Source: Alphaproteobacteria bacterium
GTDB taxonomy: Bacteria > Pseudomonadota > Alphaproteobacteria > Puniceispirillales > Puniceispirillaceae
Length of the DNA stretch: 19,438 nt
Assembly (NCBI GenBank): GCA_011522945.1
Contig: WTHY01000010.1
Coordinates: forward strand, 16,407 to 35,844
Direction of reading: 5' to 3'
The first letter of the stretch is position 1. Each line of letters opens with the position of its first letter. Shown here in pieces: positions 7,009 through 14,688 of this stretch. Both the position numbers and the translations under genes were made by a program. The notes beneath the pieces were generated by a model, which did no database searches, was not told where the DNA came from, and saw only the letters and a program-made list of their open reading frames with translations.

Positions 7009-7758
7009 ATGGTCACCAATTCCGAATTTCAGCGCCCGTCTGGCCGTCAGCCAGATCAGATGCGTGCCGTATCAATTGAACCTTTCCCAACAAAATATGC
7101 AGAAGGGTCATGCCTTATTCATTTTGGTGAGACTCGTGTATTATGCACAGCCTCTGTTGATGAGCGTGTGCCGCCTTTCTTACGCAATACTGGTAAAGGA
7201 TGGGTAACAGCTGAATATGGGATGTTGCCACGTGCCACACATAGCCGCATGGACCGCGAAGCAGCTAAAGGCAAACAATCTGGCAGAACGCTGGAAATTC
7301 AGCGTCTGATAGGCCGGTCTTTACGTGCTGTGACTGATTTAGAGGCGCTTGGCGAGCGGCAAATCAAAATTGATTGTGATGTTATTCAAGCGGATGGCGG
7401 TACCAGAACAGCTTCCATCACTGGCGCCTGGGTTGCTTTATCGCTGGCTATTGATCATCTATTGTTGACAGGCTTGATCAAACGTCAGGCCCTAATAGAT
7501 CAGGTCGCTGCTATTAGCTGCGGAATTTATGAGGCTAAGCCAGTGCTTGATCTTGATTATGATGAAGATAGTCAAGCTGGCACAGATGCAAATTTTATCC
7601 TCACCAGTTCAGGCGGTCTTGTTGAAGTGCAAGGCACAGCTGAGGAAAAACCTTTCAGCCGGACTGAATTAAACAGCCTGCTTGACTTGGCAGAGCTGGG
7701 ATGCCGTGATCTATTTGCTCTGCAGCTAGAGGCAAGTCGTGCAGAAAGGCCAGCATAA
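7009..7758 (+). CDS. rph: Ribonuclease PH
   Basis: RNase PH is a phosphate-dependent 3'-to-5' exoribonuclease that trims tRNA 3' ends. The 249 residues are slightly longer than the usual 238-240. The protein opens with the signature RPSGRQPDQMR and continues with GWVTAEYGMLPRATHSR, LEIQRLIGRSLRAV and IDCDVIQADGGTRTASITGA, all conserved in the family and part of the active site and hexamer interface. The ATG at 7009 is preceded by AGGG about 11 bases upstream. It opens an operon with rdgB, which starts four bases after the rph stop, and hemW. Transcription is divergent from hrcA, an arrangement common in alphaproteobacteria. Confidence 0.98.
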   Translation: MVTNSEFQRPSGRQPDQMRAVSIEPFPTKYAEGSCLIHFGETRVLCTASVDERVPPFLRNTGKGWVTAEYGMLPRATHSRMDREAAKGKQSGRTLEIQRLIGRSLRAVTDLEALGERQIKIDCDVIQADGGTRTASITGAWVALSLAIDHLLLTGLIKRQALIDQVAAISCGIYEAKPVLDLDYDEDSQAGTDANFILTSSGGLVEVQGTAEEKPFSRTELNSLLDLAELGCRDLFALQLEASRAERPA

Positions 7759-7762
7759 TATC

Positions 7763-8365
7763 ATGGCACGTCGGTTGACTGAGACAGAACTGGTATTAGC
7801 CAGTCACAATAAAGGCAAGCTTGTGGAGATTGCTGCCCTTGTTGAGCCGCTTGGGTATAAGGTGATATCTGCTGGCGATCTTGGTCTTCCAGAACCTGAA
7901 GAAACTGGCAGCACCTATCGTGAAAATGCTGAGCTGAAAGCAAAAGCAGCTGCGCTTGCCTCTGGCAAACCTGCCTTGTCTGATGATAGTGGCTTATCTG
8001 TATCAGCTCTGGGTGGCGCACCTGGTATTTATTCAGCAAGATGGGCTGGCCCTGATAAGGATTTTGATGCTGCCATGCGGCGTGTAGCAGATGCTCTGTT
8101 AATGACAGGTCAATATGATAGAGACGCGAAATTTATCTGCGCTCTATCCTTATGCTGGCCTGATGGTCATATAGAGACATTTGAAGGGCAAGTGTCAGGA
8201 ACGATTTGCTGGCCAGCGCGTGGTGATCGTGGCTTTGGCTATGACCCGATTTTTATACCAACAGGACATGATATTACCTTTGGTGAGATGGATCCTGATG
8301 CCAAACATGCAATGAGCCATAGGGCTGATGCGTTTCGTCAGTTATTGGCTGCATGCTTAAGCTAG
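7763..8365 (+). CDS. rdgB: dITP/XTP pyrophosphatase (RdgB/HAM1 family)
   Basis: RdgB hydrolyses non-canonical purine triphosphates (dITP, ITP, XTP) to monophosphates so that they are not built into nucleic acid. With the ATG at 7763 it is 200 residues, the normal length. A GTG eight codons upstream (7739) would overlap rph and has an AGAGG in front, but the family N-terminus MARRLTETELVLASHNKGK favours the ATG. Recognisable motifs are the nucleotide-binding SHNKGKL near residue 14, the metal-binding LSDDSGL, GGAPGIYSARW, GDRGFGYDPIF and the C-terminal SHRADAF. It overlaps hemW by 13 bases, which suggests translational coupling. Confidence 0.97.
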   Translation: MARRLTETELVLASHNKGKLVEIAALVEPLGYKVISAGDLGLPEPEETGSTYRENAELKAKAAALASGKPALSDDSGLSVSALGGAPGIYSARWAGPDKDFDAAMRRVADALLMTGQYDRDAKFICALSLCWPDGHIETFEGQVSGTICWPARGDRGFGYDPIFIPTGHDITFGEMDPDAKHAMSHRADAFRQLLAACLS

Positions 8366-9624
8366 CAAAACAGCCTCGATTAGGCTTATATGTGCATTGG
8401 CCTTTTTGCCGCGCAAAATGCCCATATTGTGATTTTAATTCACATGTCAGCAAAGAAATTGATAACGCGGCGTGGCAATCTGCCTACCTGAAAGAATTGG
8501 ACTGGATTTTAGACCAGTATCAAGCACAAACACCTCTGGATCTGACAGGAAGACCAAAATTACAATCTATCTTTTTTGGCGGTGGCACACCCTCATTAAT
8601 GCCACCAGATTTAATCGGCGCCATCTGTGATCGCGCTGAGCATCTTTTTGACTTTTCTGATACTATTGAGATCACTGCTGAAGCCAACCCGACCTCTGTT
8701 GAAACAGATAAGCTTGCTGGGTTTTGGGCCGCAGGTATAAATCGACTATCTCTTGGCATACAATCACTAAATAAAGATCATCTCTCCTTTCTAGGGCGTG
8801 AACATAGTGCTGATGAGGCACTTCATGCCCTGCAAATTGCCAAGAGATTATTTCCAAAAGTCTCCGCAGATATGATTTACGGCATGCCTGATCAAACCAT
8901 TACTAGCTGGATGTCTGATTTACACAGGCTGCAATCTGAGGGGCTAGCCCATTTATCTGCCTATCAATTGACGATTGAGCCTGGGACAGTCTTCTATACG
9001 CGGGCGCGTAATGGTGAGACAATGCGGGTCAATGCCGATCATATGGCAGATTTCTACAGCGCGACAGAACAGGCCATGGCAGATGCTGGGCTAAATGGAT
9101 ATGAAATATCAAATTACGCGAAAGCTGGTTCTGAATGTCAGCATAATTTGCTATATTGGCGGGCTGAAGATTGGCTGGCCATCGGGCCAGGGGCACATGC
9201 ACGCTTTAACTTACAATCTGGCGGCAGATGGCAGGGGGCAACTAGGCGTAGCCCAGGAGGGTGGCTTGATCAGGTAGGCTCCCAAAATCACGGCTTCGAA
9301 ACAATAGAAATAGAGACTCTGCAAAGCCATGGGGAAGAAATCCTCATGATGGGCCTAAGGCTGGCAGAGGGTGTCTCCTTATCACGATTATCAAAATCTT
9401 CAATTAGACTTGATGAAGCATGGGTGGACCGATTTATTTCAGAAGACTGGCTAACCCAAAAGGGTGGTAGCTTGATTGCCACATTAGAGGGGCGCCAACG
9501 CCTAGATTATATTTTAGGCCAAATTTTAGATACTGACCAAATTATAGATACTGGCCAAATTATAGATACTGGCCAAAATTTAGTCCGCCAACAGCAGGCG
9601 CCTAAAATACAGACTTCAGATTAA
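8353..9624 (+). CDS. hemW: Radical SAM protein HemW (heme chaperone)
   Basis: HemW is a radical-SAM-like protein related to coproporphyrinogen III oxidase HemN. The family is thought to bind heme and deliver it to membrane enzymes rather than oxidise porphyrinogen. The 4Fe-4S motif CxxxCxxC is at Cys19, Cys23 and Cys26, followed by GGGTPSLM at 76-83. The HemW-specific HNxxYW heme-binding signature is at 264-269 (HNLLYW), which separates it from true HemN. At 423 residues it is longer than typical HemW (about 380); part of the excess is a C-terminal tail with an 18-bp tandem repeat (about residues 390-407). Its stop overlaps that of the convergent lipoprotein gene. Confidence 0.95.
   Translation: MLKLAKQPRLGLYVHWPFCRAKCPYCDFNSHVSKEIDNAAWQSAYLKELDWILDQYQAQTPLDLTGRPKLQSIFFGGGTPSLMPPDLIGAICDRAEHLFDFSDTIEITAEANPTSVETDKLAGFWAAGINRLSLGIQSLNKDHLSFLGREHSADEALHALQIAKRLFPKVSADMIYGMPDQTITSWMSDLHRLQSEGLAHLSAYQLTIEPGTVFYTRARNGETMRVNADHMADFYSATEQAMADAGLNGYEISNYAKAGSECQHNLLYWRAEDWLAIGPGAHARFNLQSGGRWQGATRRSPGGWLDQVGSQNHGFETIEIETLQSHGEEILMMGLRLAEGVSLSRLSKSSIRLDEAWVDRFISEDWLTQKGGSLIATLEGRQRLDYILGQILDTDQIIDTGQIIDTGQNLVRQQQAPKIQTSD
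9520..9583 (+). repeat. 18-bp tandem repeat in the hemW 3' end
   Basis: The unit CAAATTATAGATACTGGC occurs twice exactly (9538-9573), preceded by a two-mismatch copy (9520-9537) and followed by a truncated fourth start. Six codons per unit keep the frame and encode QILDTD-QIIDTG-QIIDTG, a polar extension after the conserved HemW domain. Confidence 0.85.
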
Positions 9625-11336
9625 CGGTCTATATGGCTGTCCTGCAGCTCATAATCCACAAGCTGCTTTACCTGAAATTGTCTGGTATTTGTACCATCTG
9701 GCAATAATCTGAAACTTCCTGTAAATCCCGAGAATCCCTGTTTGCGCGCCAGATATTTTGGCCAGGCTTCAGGACTATCAATATAGGGGTGAAGCGCGCC
9801 AGCAACCGCCAAGACATCAAAGCCTAATTTAGCAAAATTTGATGGCTCAAATTCAAAAACCTGAGACCATAAGGTCCGAAAGGCTGTATCATCTGGCTGT
9901 TGGGGGATGGCAATATAGGAATCTTGCAAACTTGGTTCGGTGAGTAGATCTGGCCTGTTCCACAAATCTGTGCCGAGATAATCCACACGATCTGGCCCTA
10001 AATCATAATAGTCAAGAACAGGTGCCACCCGCAGCAAAAAGCTCGGCAAACCTGCCAAAATCAAACTGTCATAAGGTGCTGGTGGCAATGTTGTTGAGTC
10101 ATCTTCATCTGATTTTTGGTATCTTGCAAACTGCTTGATCGCCTCTCGCAAATTTGTCTCCTCAACTAGCCTGTCAGCGCCTAGGATCATAAGATCTGCG
10201 GGCTGAAGACCAAAATCGCGCATCCGTGTCATACTATGTTGCACTATGCGTTGTCCGAATAAATCATCTGATGCCAAGATCGCAATCTTGGAATTACCTG
10301 CCTCAATAGATTGTGACAGCAACAGATCTATTTGTTGCTCCGGTATATATCCCAAGACCCAGCTATTTGGCAGAGCCATATCTCTGTTATTTGTAAGTGT
10401 TAATGCCGGAATAGCTAACTCTGACAAGAGAGGTTGCACAATCTCAATAGAGTCGCTGAAAAGCGGGCCAATGATCAGATCTAAATCTGCATCTCTGGCA
10501 ATGGCTACAGCATCGCGGGCTTTATCTCCGGCTCCTGTATCAATATAGATCAAGTTTAGAAGTGGCAGCTTAAGCTGGAATAAGGCTAATTCTGCGCCAT
10601 TTGCTATATCTGCCCCCAAGGCGGCATAGGGTCCGCTGAAGGGTAACATGACACCAACGCGAAACTCTCCCTCCATTCGTGGTGGTACTAGGTCAGCTGT
10701 TTCAACATTTTTCACAGCTCTTGAGGCTAACAGTGAAAAAGCAGCATCTAAGGCTTCCTTGCCAAGCAATTTATCAGAAGATAGCGCGCCTGTGCCTTGT
10801 GTTGTATCTGCATCATCACCAAGCACCCCCATATCTAGTGCGGTAGACGGCGCAGCTAAGGATGACATATCTGATGTTTGTGCATCTGATTTGGCATCAA
10901 CCATTGCAGCAATATCACTTTCCAATTTCGTCGGCTGTTTATCCGCTGCCGGCAGAGTTTGCTCAGATGGATCTTCTGGATCTGGGGATGGCGTGGCTGC
11001 AGCCTGACTATCTGTCTCCTCAACCATTGTATCTTGAGAGGTTTGGGCAGGTAATGTCTGCGCAACGACGCTATCTGATGTCTCTGATAGCGCCTCAGTG
11101 CCAGAAGACAGATCAGAATCTGTTGTTTTAATATCGCCTGCAGGTACAGATAGTACGGGCGTATCTGCTGTGTCATCTATATCGGTCTTTATCGGTGCGA
11201 TGGCTTCACCACTGCGCGCGCGCCCAACTTCAACTGGCAATGGTGTCGTTGGCGGTGCAGCACAAGCAGCTAGCCAGATAACAAGGCCAAGCCAAAGAAT
11301 TTTTGCGCGTAGTTTATAAGCTATTTGCACCGTCAT
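9621..11336 (-). CDS. LppC/LpoA-like penicillin-binding protein activator lipoprotein
   Basis: This 571-residue protein has a short basic N-terminus, a hydrophobic signal segment and a lipobox (WLAAC), giving a predicted lipidated Cys25. Residues about 26-190 are low complexity, rich in Asp, Ser, Thr, Ala, Gln and Pro, and probably form a flexible linker across the periplasm. From about residue 224 (EFRVGVMLPFSGPYAALGADIANGAELAL) it has a type I periplasmic-binding-protein fold. Proteins of this type in the class are annotated as penicillin-binding protein activators (LppC family), after E. coli LpoA. They lie divergent from rsmI, as here. LpoA's N-terminal TPR domain is not evident; the disordered linker takes its place. 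An amino-acid-type ABC binding protein is the alternative, but no transporter genes are adjacent. Confidence 0.8.
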   Translation of the reverse strand: MTVQIAYKLRAKILWLGLVIWLAACAAPPTTPLPVEVGRARSGEAIAPIKTDIDDTADTPVLSVPAGDIKTTDSDLSSGTEALSETSDSVVAQTLPAQTSQDTMVEETDSQAAATPSPDPEDPSEQTLPAADKQPTKLESDIAAMVDAKSDAQTSDMSSLAAPSTALDMGVLGDDADTTQGTGALSSDKLLGKEALDAAFSLLASRAVKNVETADLVPPRMEGEFRVGVMLPFSGPYAALGADIANGAELALFQLKLPLLNLIYIDTGAGDKARDAVAIARDADLDLIIGPLFSDSIEIVQPLLSELAIPALTLTNNRDMALPNSWVLGYIPEQQIDLLLSQSIEAGNSKIAILASDDLFGQRIVQHSMTRMRDFGLQPADLMILGADRLVEETNLREAIKQFARYQKSDEDDSTTLPPAPYDSLILAGLPSFLLRVAPVLDYYDLGPDRVDYLGTDLWNRPDLLTEPSLQDSYIAIPQQPDDTAFRTLWSQVFEFEPSNFAKLGFDVLAVAGALHPYIDSPEAWPKYLARKQGFSGFTGSFRLLPDGTNTRQFQVKQLVDYELQDSHIDR

Positions 11337-11456
11337 CTCCTATCCGCTGAACTGCGCATTTTGATATCAGCCTAAAAAGCCACAGATTTCAATTCATATT
11401 ACATCCGAGCTACGATACTGTTACAACAAACAAAACATAATGGCAGAAAAACGGTC

Positions 11457-12293
11457 ATGCTTAGCCTAGTTGCAACTCCCATTGGTCATTTGGATGATCT
11501 AAGCCTGCGTGCAGCAAAAACACTAGAAGCTGCAGATATCATTGCATGTGAAGATACAAGAACCACGCGCAAACTGATTTCCCTGTGCCAGCTTTCTGTT
11601 TCTGCAAAATTACTGCCTTATCATGATCATAATGGACCAAAGATGCGGCCTGTCCTCATCGAGGCCATGCAGACTGGCAAATCTGTTGCACTTGTCAGCG
11701 ATGCAGGCACACCTTTAATTTCAGATCCGGGATTTAAACTTGTGGCCGCCTGTCATGAAGCCGGTATTGCTGTAACAGCCATTCCAGGGCCATCTGCTCC
11801 GATTGTTGGTCTATCCTTGGCTGGCCTACCAAGCGACCGATTTACCTTTCAAGGATTTGTGCCATCTGCGACAGGCGCCGCGCGCCGTGCTATCTCAGCT
11901 AGCGTGCAATTGGAGATGACGCAAATCTGGTTTGAATCAGCCAAACGTCTGCCAGCTACATTACAATTAATGCTCGAAATTTACGGTGATAGATTAGCCG
12001 TTATCACACGTGAACTCACAAAGCTGCATGAGGAAATAAAGCGCGCACCTCTATCAGCGCTTGCAGCTGAATTTGCAGCATCTGGGCCGCCAAAAGGTGA
12101 GATCGTATTATTGATAGCCGGGCCAGATGAAAATGCAGAGGCAGCAAGCACCGAGACTATCGAAGCCTTATTGCTAGAGGCTTTATCCAGACAATCTTTA
12201 AAGGCTGCTGTCCAAGAAGTCGCGGCGATCACTGGCCAGAGTCGCAAACGCATTTATCAGCAAGCACTATCTCTACAAAAATTGGGGCAGTAA
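11457..12293 (+). CDS. rsmI: 16S rRNA (cytidine(1402)-2'-O)-methyltransferase
   Basis: RsmI methylates the 2'-O of C1402 in 16S rRNA using S-adenosylmethionine. The 278 residues start with LVATPIGHLDDLSLRA and include ACEDTRTTRKL, the YHDHN motif and SVALVSDAGTPLISDPG. They continue with the SAM-site AIPGPSA and a C-terminal helix-turn-helix-like segment ending RKRIYQQALSL. This is a tetrapyrrole-methylase fold of normal length. The ribosome site is weak. It is divergent from the LppC-type lipoprotein gene, with a 120-base gap. A separate open frame continues past its stop, described as a finding. Confidence 0.97.
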   Translation: MLSLVATPIGHLDDLSLRAAKTLEAADIIACEDTRTTRKLISLCQLSVSAKLLPYHDHNGPKMRPVLIEAMQTGKSVALVSDAGTPLISDPGFKLVAACHEAGIAVTAIPGPSAPIVGLSLAGLPSDRFTFQGFVPSATGAARRAISASVQLEMTQIWFESAKRLPATLQLMLEIYGDRLAVITRELTKLHEEIKRAPLSALAAEFAASGPPKGEIVLLIAGPDENAEAASTETIEALLLEALSRQSLKAAVQEVAAITGQSRKRIYQQALSLQKLGQ

Positions 12294-12306
12294 GCTAGAC
12301 AAAAAA

Positions 12307-12354
12307 CTGGGTAATAAATTAGGTGATAATTTGGGCAAAATTCAGGGCAAAAGC
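12307..12354 (+). repeat. Degenerate 12-bp repeats downstream of rsmI
   Basis: Four successive 12-base units share a YNGGGYRAHAAW-like pattern: CTGGGTAATAAA, TTAGGTGATAAT, TTGGGCAAAATT and CAGGGCAAAAGC. They fall in the 191-base gap between rsmI and yraN. In the +1 frame relative to rsmI they read LGNK-LGDN-LGKI-QGKS, continuing to a stop at 12391-12393. Confidence 0.5.
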
Positions 12355-12449
12355 CGAAATAAAACACAAACAAAAACAGACGCAAAATTTTAACAAGAGC
12401 CCAGTTAAAAGAGATTTTAAATCGCACATAAGTCGGTACAGGCGAAGTC

Positions 12450-12455
12450 TATAAT
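12450..12455 (+). promoter_or_regulatory. Candidate -10 box ahead of yraN
   Basis: An exact TATAAT lies 29 bases before the yraN start. No good -35 match is visible at 16-18 bases upstream. It may serve the yraN-BON-gshB genes, but the support is only one hexamer. Confidence 0.3.
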
Positions 12456-12484
12456 CGAATCCCATCGATCCATAAGGCTTTCAT

Positions 12485-12898
12485 ATGAAACGAGCTACAT
12501 ATACCTACCGAAAAAGACGTTTAGCTGATCAATTAGGCCGTTTGGCGGAATTTATATCCTTGCTCTATCTGCGTGCTCAGGGGTGGCGGATCCTATTTCG
12601 ACGGAAAAAAACACCTTTTGGCGAAATTGATCTTATCTGCAGGCGCGGTAACACCATTTTATTTGTAGAAGTGAAATATCGTCGCAAGCAGTCTGAAATT
12701 TCACAAATTTTGCCCTCGCCAGCATCACAAAACCGCCTATATCGGGCGACACACTACATATTTTCAAATTTGCAGCATTTAGAACCAGCATCAGATATGA
12801 TATGCCTTCGCTTTGATATTTTTAGTTGGACAGGTTTTGGCAGATTGAAAAGATACAGGAATGTTGCGCTTGAAAACACTTCGTGGCATTTTGAGTAA
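12485..12898 (+). CDS. YraN/UPF0102 family nuclease-like protein
   Basis: A 137-residue protein of the UPF0102 (YraN) family, which has a PD-(D/E)xK-type nuclease fold but no firmly established role. Candidate catalytic residues are visible: Glu22 in RLAEFISLLYLR, Asp49 in FGEIDLICRRG, and Glu62/Lys64 in FVEVKYRR. The first 15 residues are very basic. The ATG is preceded by AAGG at a suitable distance. It lies between rsmI and the gene for the BON lipoprotein, the neighbourhood commonly seen for yraN in proteobacteria. Confidence 0.92.
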   Translation: MKRATYTYRKRRLADQLGRLAEFISLLYLRAQGWRILFRRKKTPFGEIDLICRRGNTILFVEVKYRRKQSEISQILPSPASQNRLYRATHYIFSNLQHLEPASDMICLRFDIFSWTGFGRLKRYRNVALENTSWHFE

Positions 12899-12975
12899 CA
12901 GAATTTGCAACGCTGCGTTTTTCCAATAAAAAAACGTGGCTAAGTCTGAAAATCATAACGCCGAAAAGGTGAGAT

Positions 12976-13572
12976 ATGCCCTACAAACACCTCTTTATTT
13001 CTCTTAATCTTCTCATCATTGCGGCCTTTGGGTTAAATGGATGTGCCGGCGCACTTGTAGGGGTGAGTACAGCAGCAATAGCAGCCTCATCCACGGAAAA
13101 AGGCTTTTCAACAGCGGTCAGCGACACGGTTATAAAGACCAAAACAGCTGATTTATATTTACAAAAAGATGTTGATCTTTTCGAAGCCGTTTCAATTTCG
13201 GTGAATGATGGCTCTGTTTTATTAACCGGCAATATCGAAACTTTTGAGAAGAAGCTGCTTGCGACACAGCTGGCCTGGGAAGTGAATGGTGTCAGAGAAG
13301 TTATTAACGAAGTATCTGTTGCTGAAAGTAAAGGCATTAAAGATATTGCAAAAGATTTGGCAGCTGCAGCTGAGTTGCGCGCCAAACTTATTACAGATGG
13401 TGATGTCTCATCGCTAAACTACACGATTGATGTGGTGAATGGGACCGTATATCTCTCTGGCATTGCACGCTCTGATGACGAACGTGAAAAGGTTATTACA
13501 CATGCACGCGGCCTACGATATGCCAAGAAAGTCGTCGATTATACGGTGCTAAGCAGAGATACGCGTGACTAA
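12976..13572 (+). CDS. BON-domain outer-membrane lipoprotein (OsmY/DolP-like)
   Basis: The 198 residues begin with a lipoprotein signal peptide; the lipobox GLNGC gives a predicted lipidated Cys23. A short Ala/Ser-rich linker leads to two BON domains, at about residues 50-118 (the SVNDGSVLLTGNI strand is diagnostic) and 125-195 (VVNGTVYLSGIARSDDE). Dual-BON lipoproteins of the DolP (YraP) type bind anionic phospholipid and help keep the outer membrane intact; assignment to that role is by family. The start has a strong AAAGGTGAG site. It overlaps gshB by eight bases, which suggests coupling. The yraN-BON order recalls the E. coli yraN-diaA-dolP cluster, here without diaA. Confidence 0.9.
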   Translation: MPYKHLFISLNLLIIAAFGLNGCAGALVGVSTAAIAASSTEKGFSTAVSDTVIKTKTADLYLQKDVDLFEAVSISVNDGSVLLTGNIETFEKKLLATQLAWEVNGVREVINEVSVAESKGIKDIAKDLAAAAELRAKLITDGDVSSLNYTIDVVNGTVYLSGIARSDDEREKVITHARGLRYAKKVVDYTVLSRDTRD

Positions 13573-14548
13573 ACAGACAAAGCCGCTTGCTGTTGCGATC
13601 CAAATGGATCCGATAGCTGATATTGATATTACAGGTGATACTAGCTTTGCACTTGCGCTTGAGGCGCAGAGACGTGGCTACAGCCTATTTGTCTATGGGC
13701 CAGATAAGCTTAGCTGGGACCATGGTATTTTATGGGCACGCGGCGCATATGTAGACCTGTCAGATAGGATTGGTGATCACGTACAATTTATAGAACAAAG
13801 CCGTGTGAAACTGACAGATATGGATGTTATTCTGATGCGTCAGGATCCGCCCTTTGATATGTCCTACATCACAGCAACACATTTATTGGAACAATTGCCA
13901 GCCTCAACCTTGGTTGTAAATAATCCGGCAGAAGTACGAAACGCACCTGAAAAACTGCTTGTAACAGATTTCGCAGATTTAATGCCTAAGACATTGATTA
14001 GTCGTGATCCTGAGGAAATACATGCGTTTCGAAAAACACATCAGGATATCATTGTAAAACCACTTTTTGGCAATGGCGGGGCAGGTGTGTTTAGAATCAC
14101 GCCAAATGATCAGAATTTGAACAGCCTACTTGAGATGTTCTTTGCGATGAATAGAGAGCCTTTAATGATACAAAGGTTCGAGCCAGCCGTCCGTAATGGT
14201 GATAAGCGCATTATTTTAGTCGATGGTGAGCCTGTGGGCGCAATTAACCGCATTCCTGCTGATGGTGAGGCAAGGTCAAATTTGCATGTCGGCGGGCGTG
14301 CTGAGGCTGTTGACCTTACACAAAGAGATAAGGAGATATGTGCACGGATAGGGCCAGTATTACGTGAACGTGGCCTTTTATTTGTGGGGATAGATGTGAT
14401 TGGCGACGTGTTGACGGAAATCAATGTTACCTCACCAACCGGCATTCGTGAAATGGAGCGGTTTACAGGTGTGAATATTGCTGGCCTAACATGGGATGCT
14501 ATTGAAGCGCGTCTGGCCTCTCATGCCAGTAATTCTCTGTCCCGGTAA
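13565..14548 (+). CDS. gshB: Glutathione synthetase
   Basis: GshB joins gamma-glutamylcysteine and glycine with ATP to make glutathione. The GTG start overlaps the BON gene by eight bases; the N-terminus then reads KPLAVAIQMDPIADIDITGDTS, as expected. Conserved parts are EAQRRGY, RQDPPFD (92-98), the ATP-grasp Lys165 and glycine loop FGNGGAGV (168-175), RNGDKRIILVDGEPVGA, and the metal/substrate region GIDVIGDVLTEINVTSPTG. At 327 residues it is slightly long. The final nine or so residues (SHASNSLSR) are encoded by sequence resembling the comM 3' end and by the first unit of a 16-bp repeat, so the gene appears to have acquired a new C-terminus. Confidence 0.97.
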   Translation: MTKQTKPLAVAIQMDPIADIDITGDTSFALALEAQRRGYSLFVYGPDKLSWDHGILWARGAYVDLSDRIGDHVQFIEQSRVKLTDMDVILMRQDPPFDMSYITATHLLEQLPASTLVVNNPAEVRNAPEKLLVTDFADLMPKTLISRDPEEIHAFRKTHQDIIVKPLFGNGGAGVFRITPNDQNLNSLLEMFFAMNREPLMIQRFEPAVRNGDKRIILVDGEPVGAINRIPADGEARSNLHVGGRAEAVDLTQRDKEICARIGPVLRERGLLFVGIDVIGDVLTEINVTSPTGIREMERFTGVNIAGLTWDAIEARLASHASNSLSR

Positions 14549-14636
14549 TTCTCTGTCCCAGTAGTTCTTTGTCCCGGTAATGCAGCACACTTGGTATAGG
14601 CAACTCTGATATTTTATCTAAATTTGGCATTTGCAG
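14521..14636 (-). pseudogene. Degenerate duplicate of the comM 3' end
   Basis: Reading the minus strand upstream of the gshB stop gives ISELPIPSVLHYRDKELL. The genuine comM C-terminus reads ISELHMAEALHYRQRDLL; identical residues include ISEL, LHYR and the final LL. At DNA level 14576-14626 aligns without gaps to 14712-14762 with about 35 of 51 bases identical by my count. TCATGCCAGTAATTCTCT (14521-14538) matches TCATGCTAGTAAGTCTCT at the true comM end with two differences. No start or upstream comM sequence remains. Part of it now encodes the gshB C-terminus. Confidence 0.65.
14531..14578 (+). repeat. Three copies of a 16-bp tandem repeat at the gshB 3' end
   Basis: Units AATTCTCTGTCCCGGT, AATTCTCTGTCCCAGT and AGTTCTTTGTCCCGGT lie head to tail. 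The first encodes the last gshB codons and its stop (completed at the unit boundary). Sixteen is not a multiple of three, so the copies are out of frame with one another. The unit itself resembles the last bases of comM (AGTCTCTTTGTCGGT). Confidence 0.85.
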
Positions 14637-14688
14637 GTAAAACTTTTCCCAAATGCATATGAGATGTCCTTGCAACAAGCATAATGCC

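Noticed and set aside
7739..7762. Upstream GTG start for rdgB overlapping rph
   Set aside because: Despite an AGAGG in front, the added residues are not conserved in RdgB and the ATG at 7763 gives the usual length.
9520..9583. Possible CRISPR or mobile-element repeat
   Set aside because: Units are contiguous without spacers, in frame within hemW and only 18 bp long, so this is a coding tandem repeat.
10648..11007. 119-residue plus-strand open frame within the lipoprotein gene
   Set aside because: It lies opposite the low-complexity linker, where biased composition leaves all frames open.
12913..12945. GTTTTT/AAAAAC inverted repeat after yraN as a terminator
   Set aside because: The stem is nearly all A-T pairs with no GC-rich core; the BON gene follows immediately in the same direction and is probably co-transcribed.
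12981..13385. 134-residue open frame antisense to the BON lipoprotein gene
   Set aside because: It mirrors a clear lipoprotein gene with signal peptide and BON domains; the antisense product has no recognisable features and no ribosome site.
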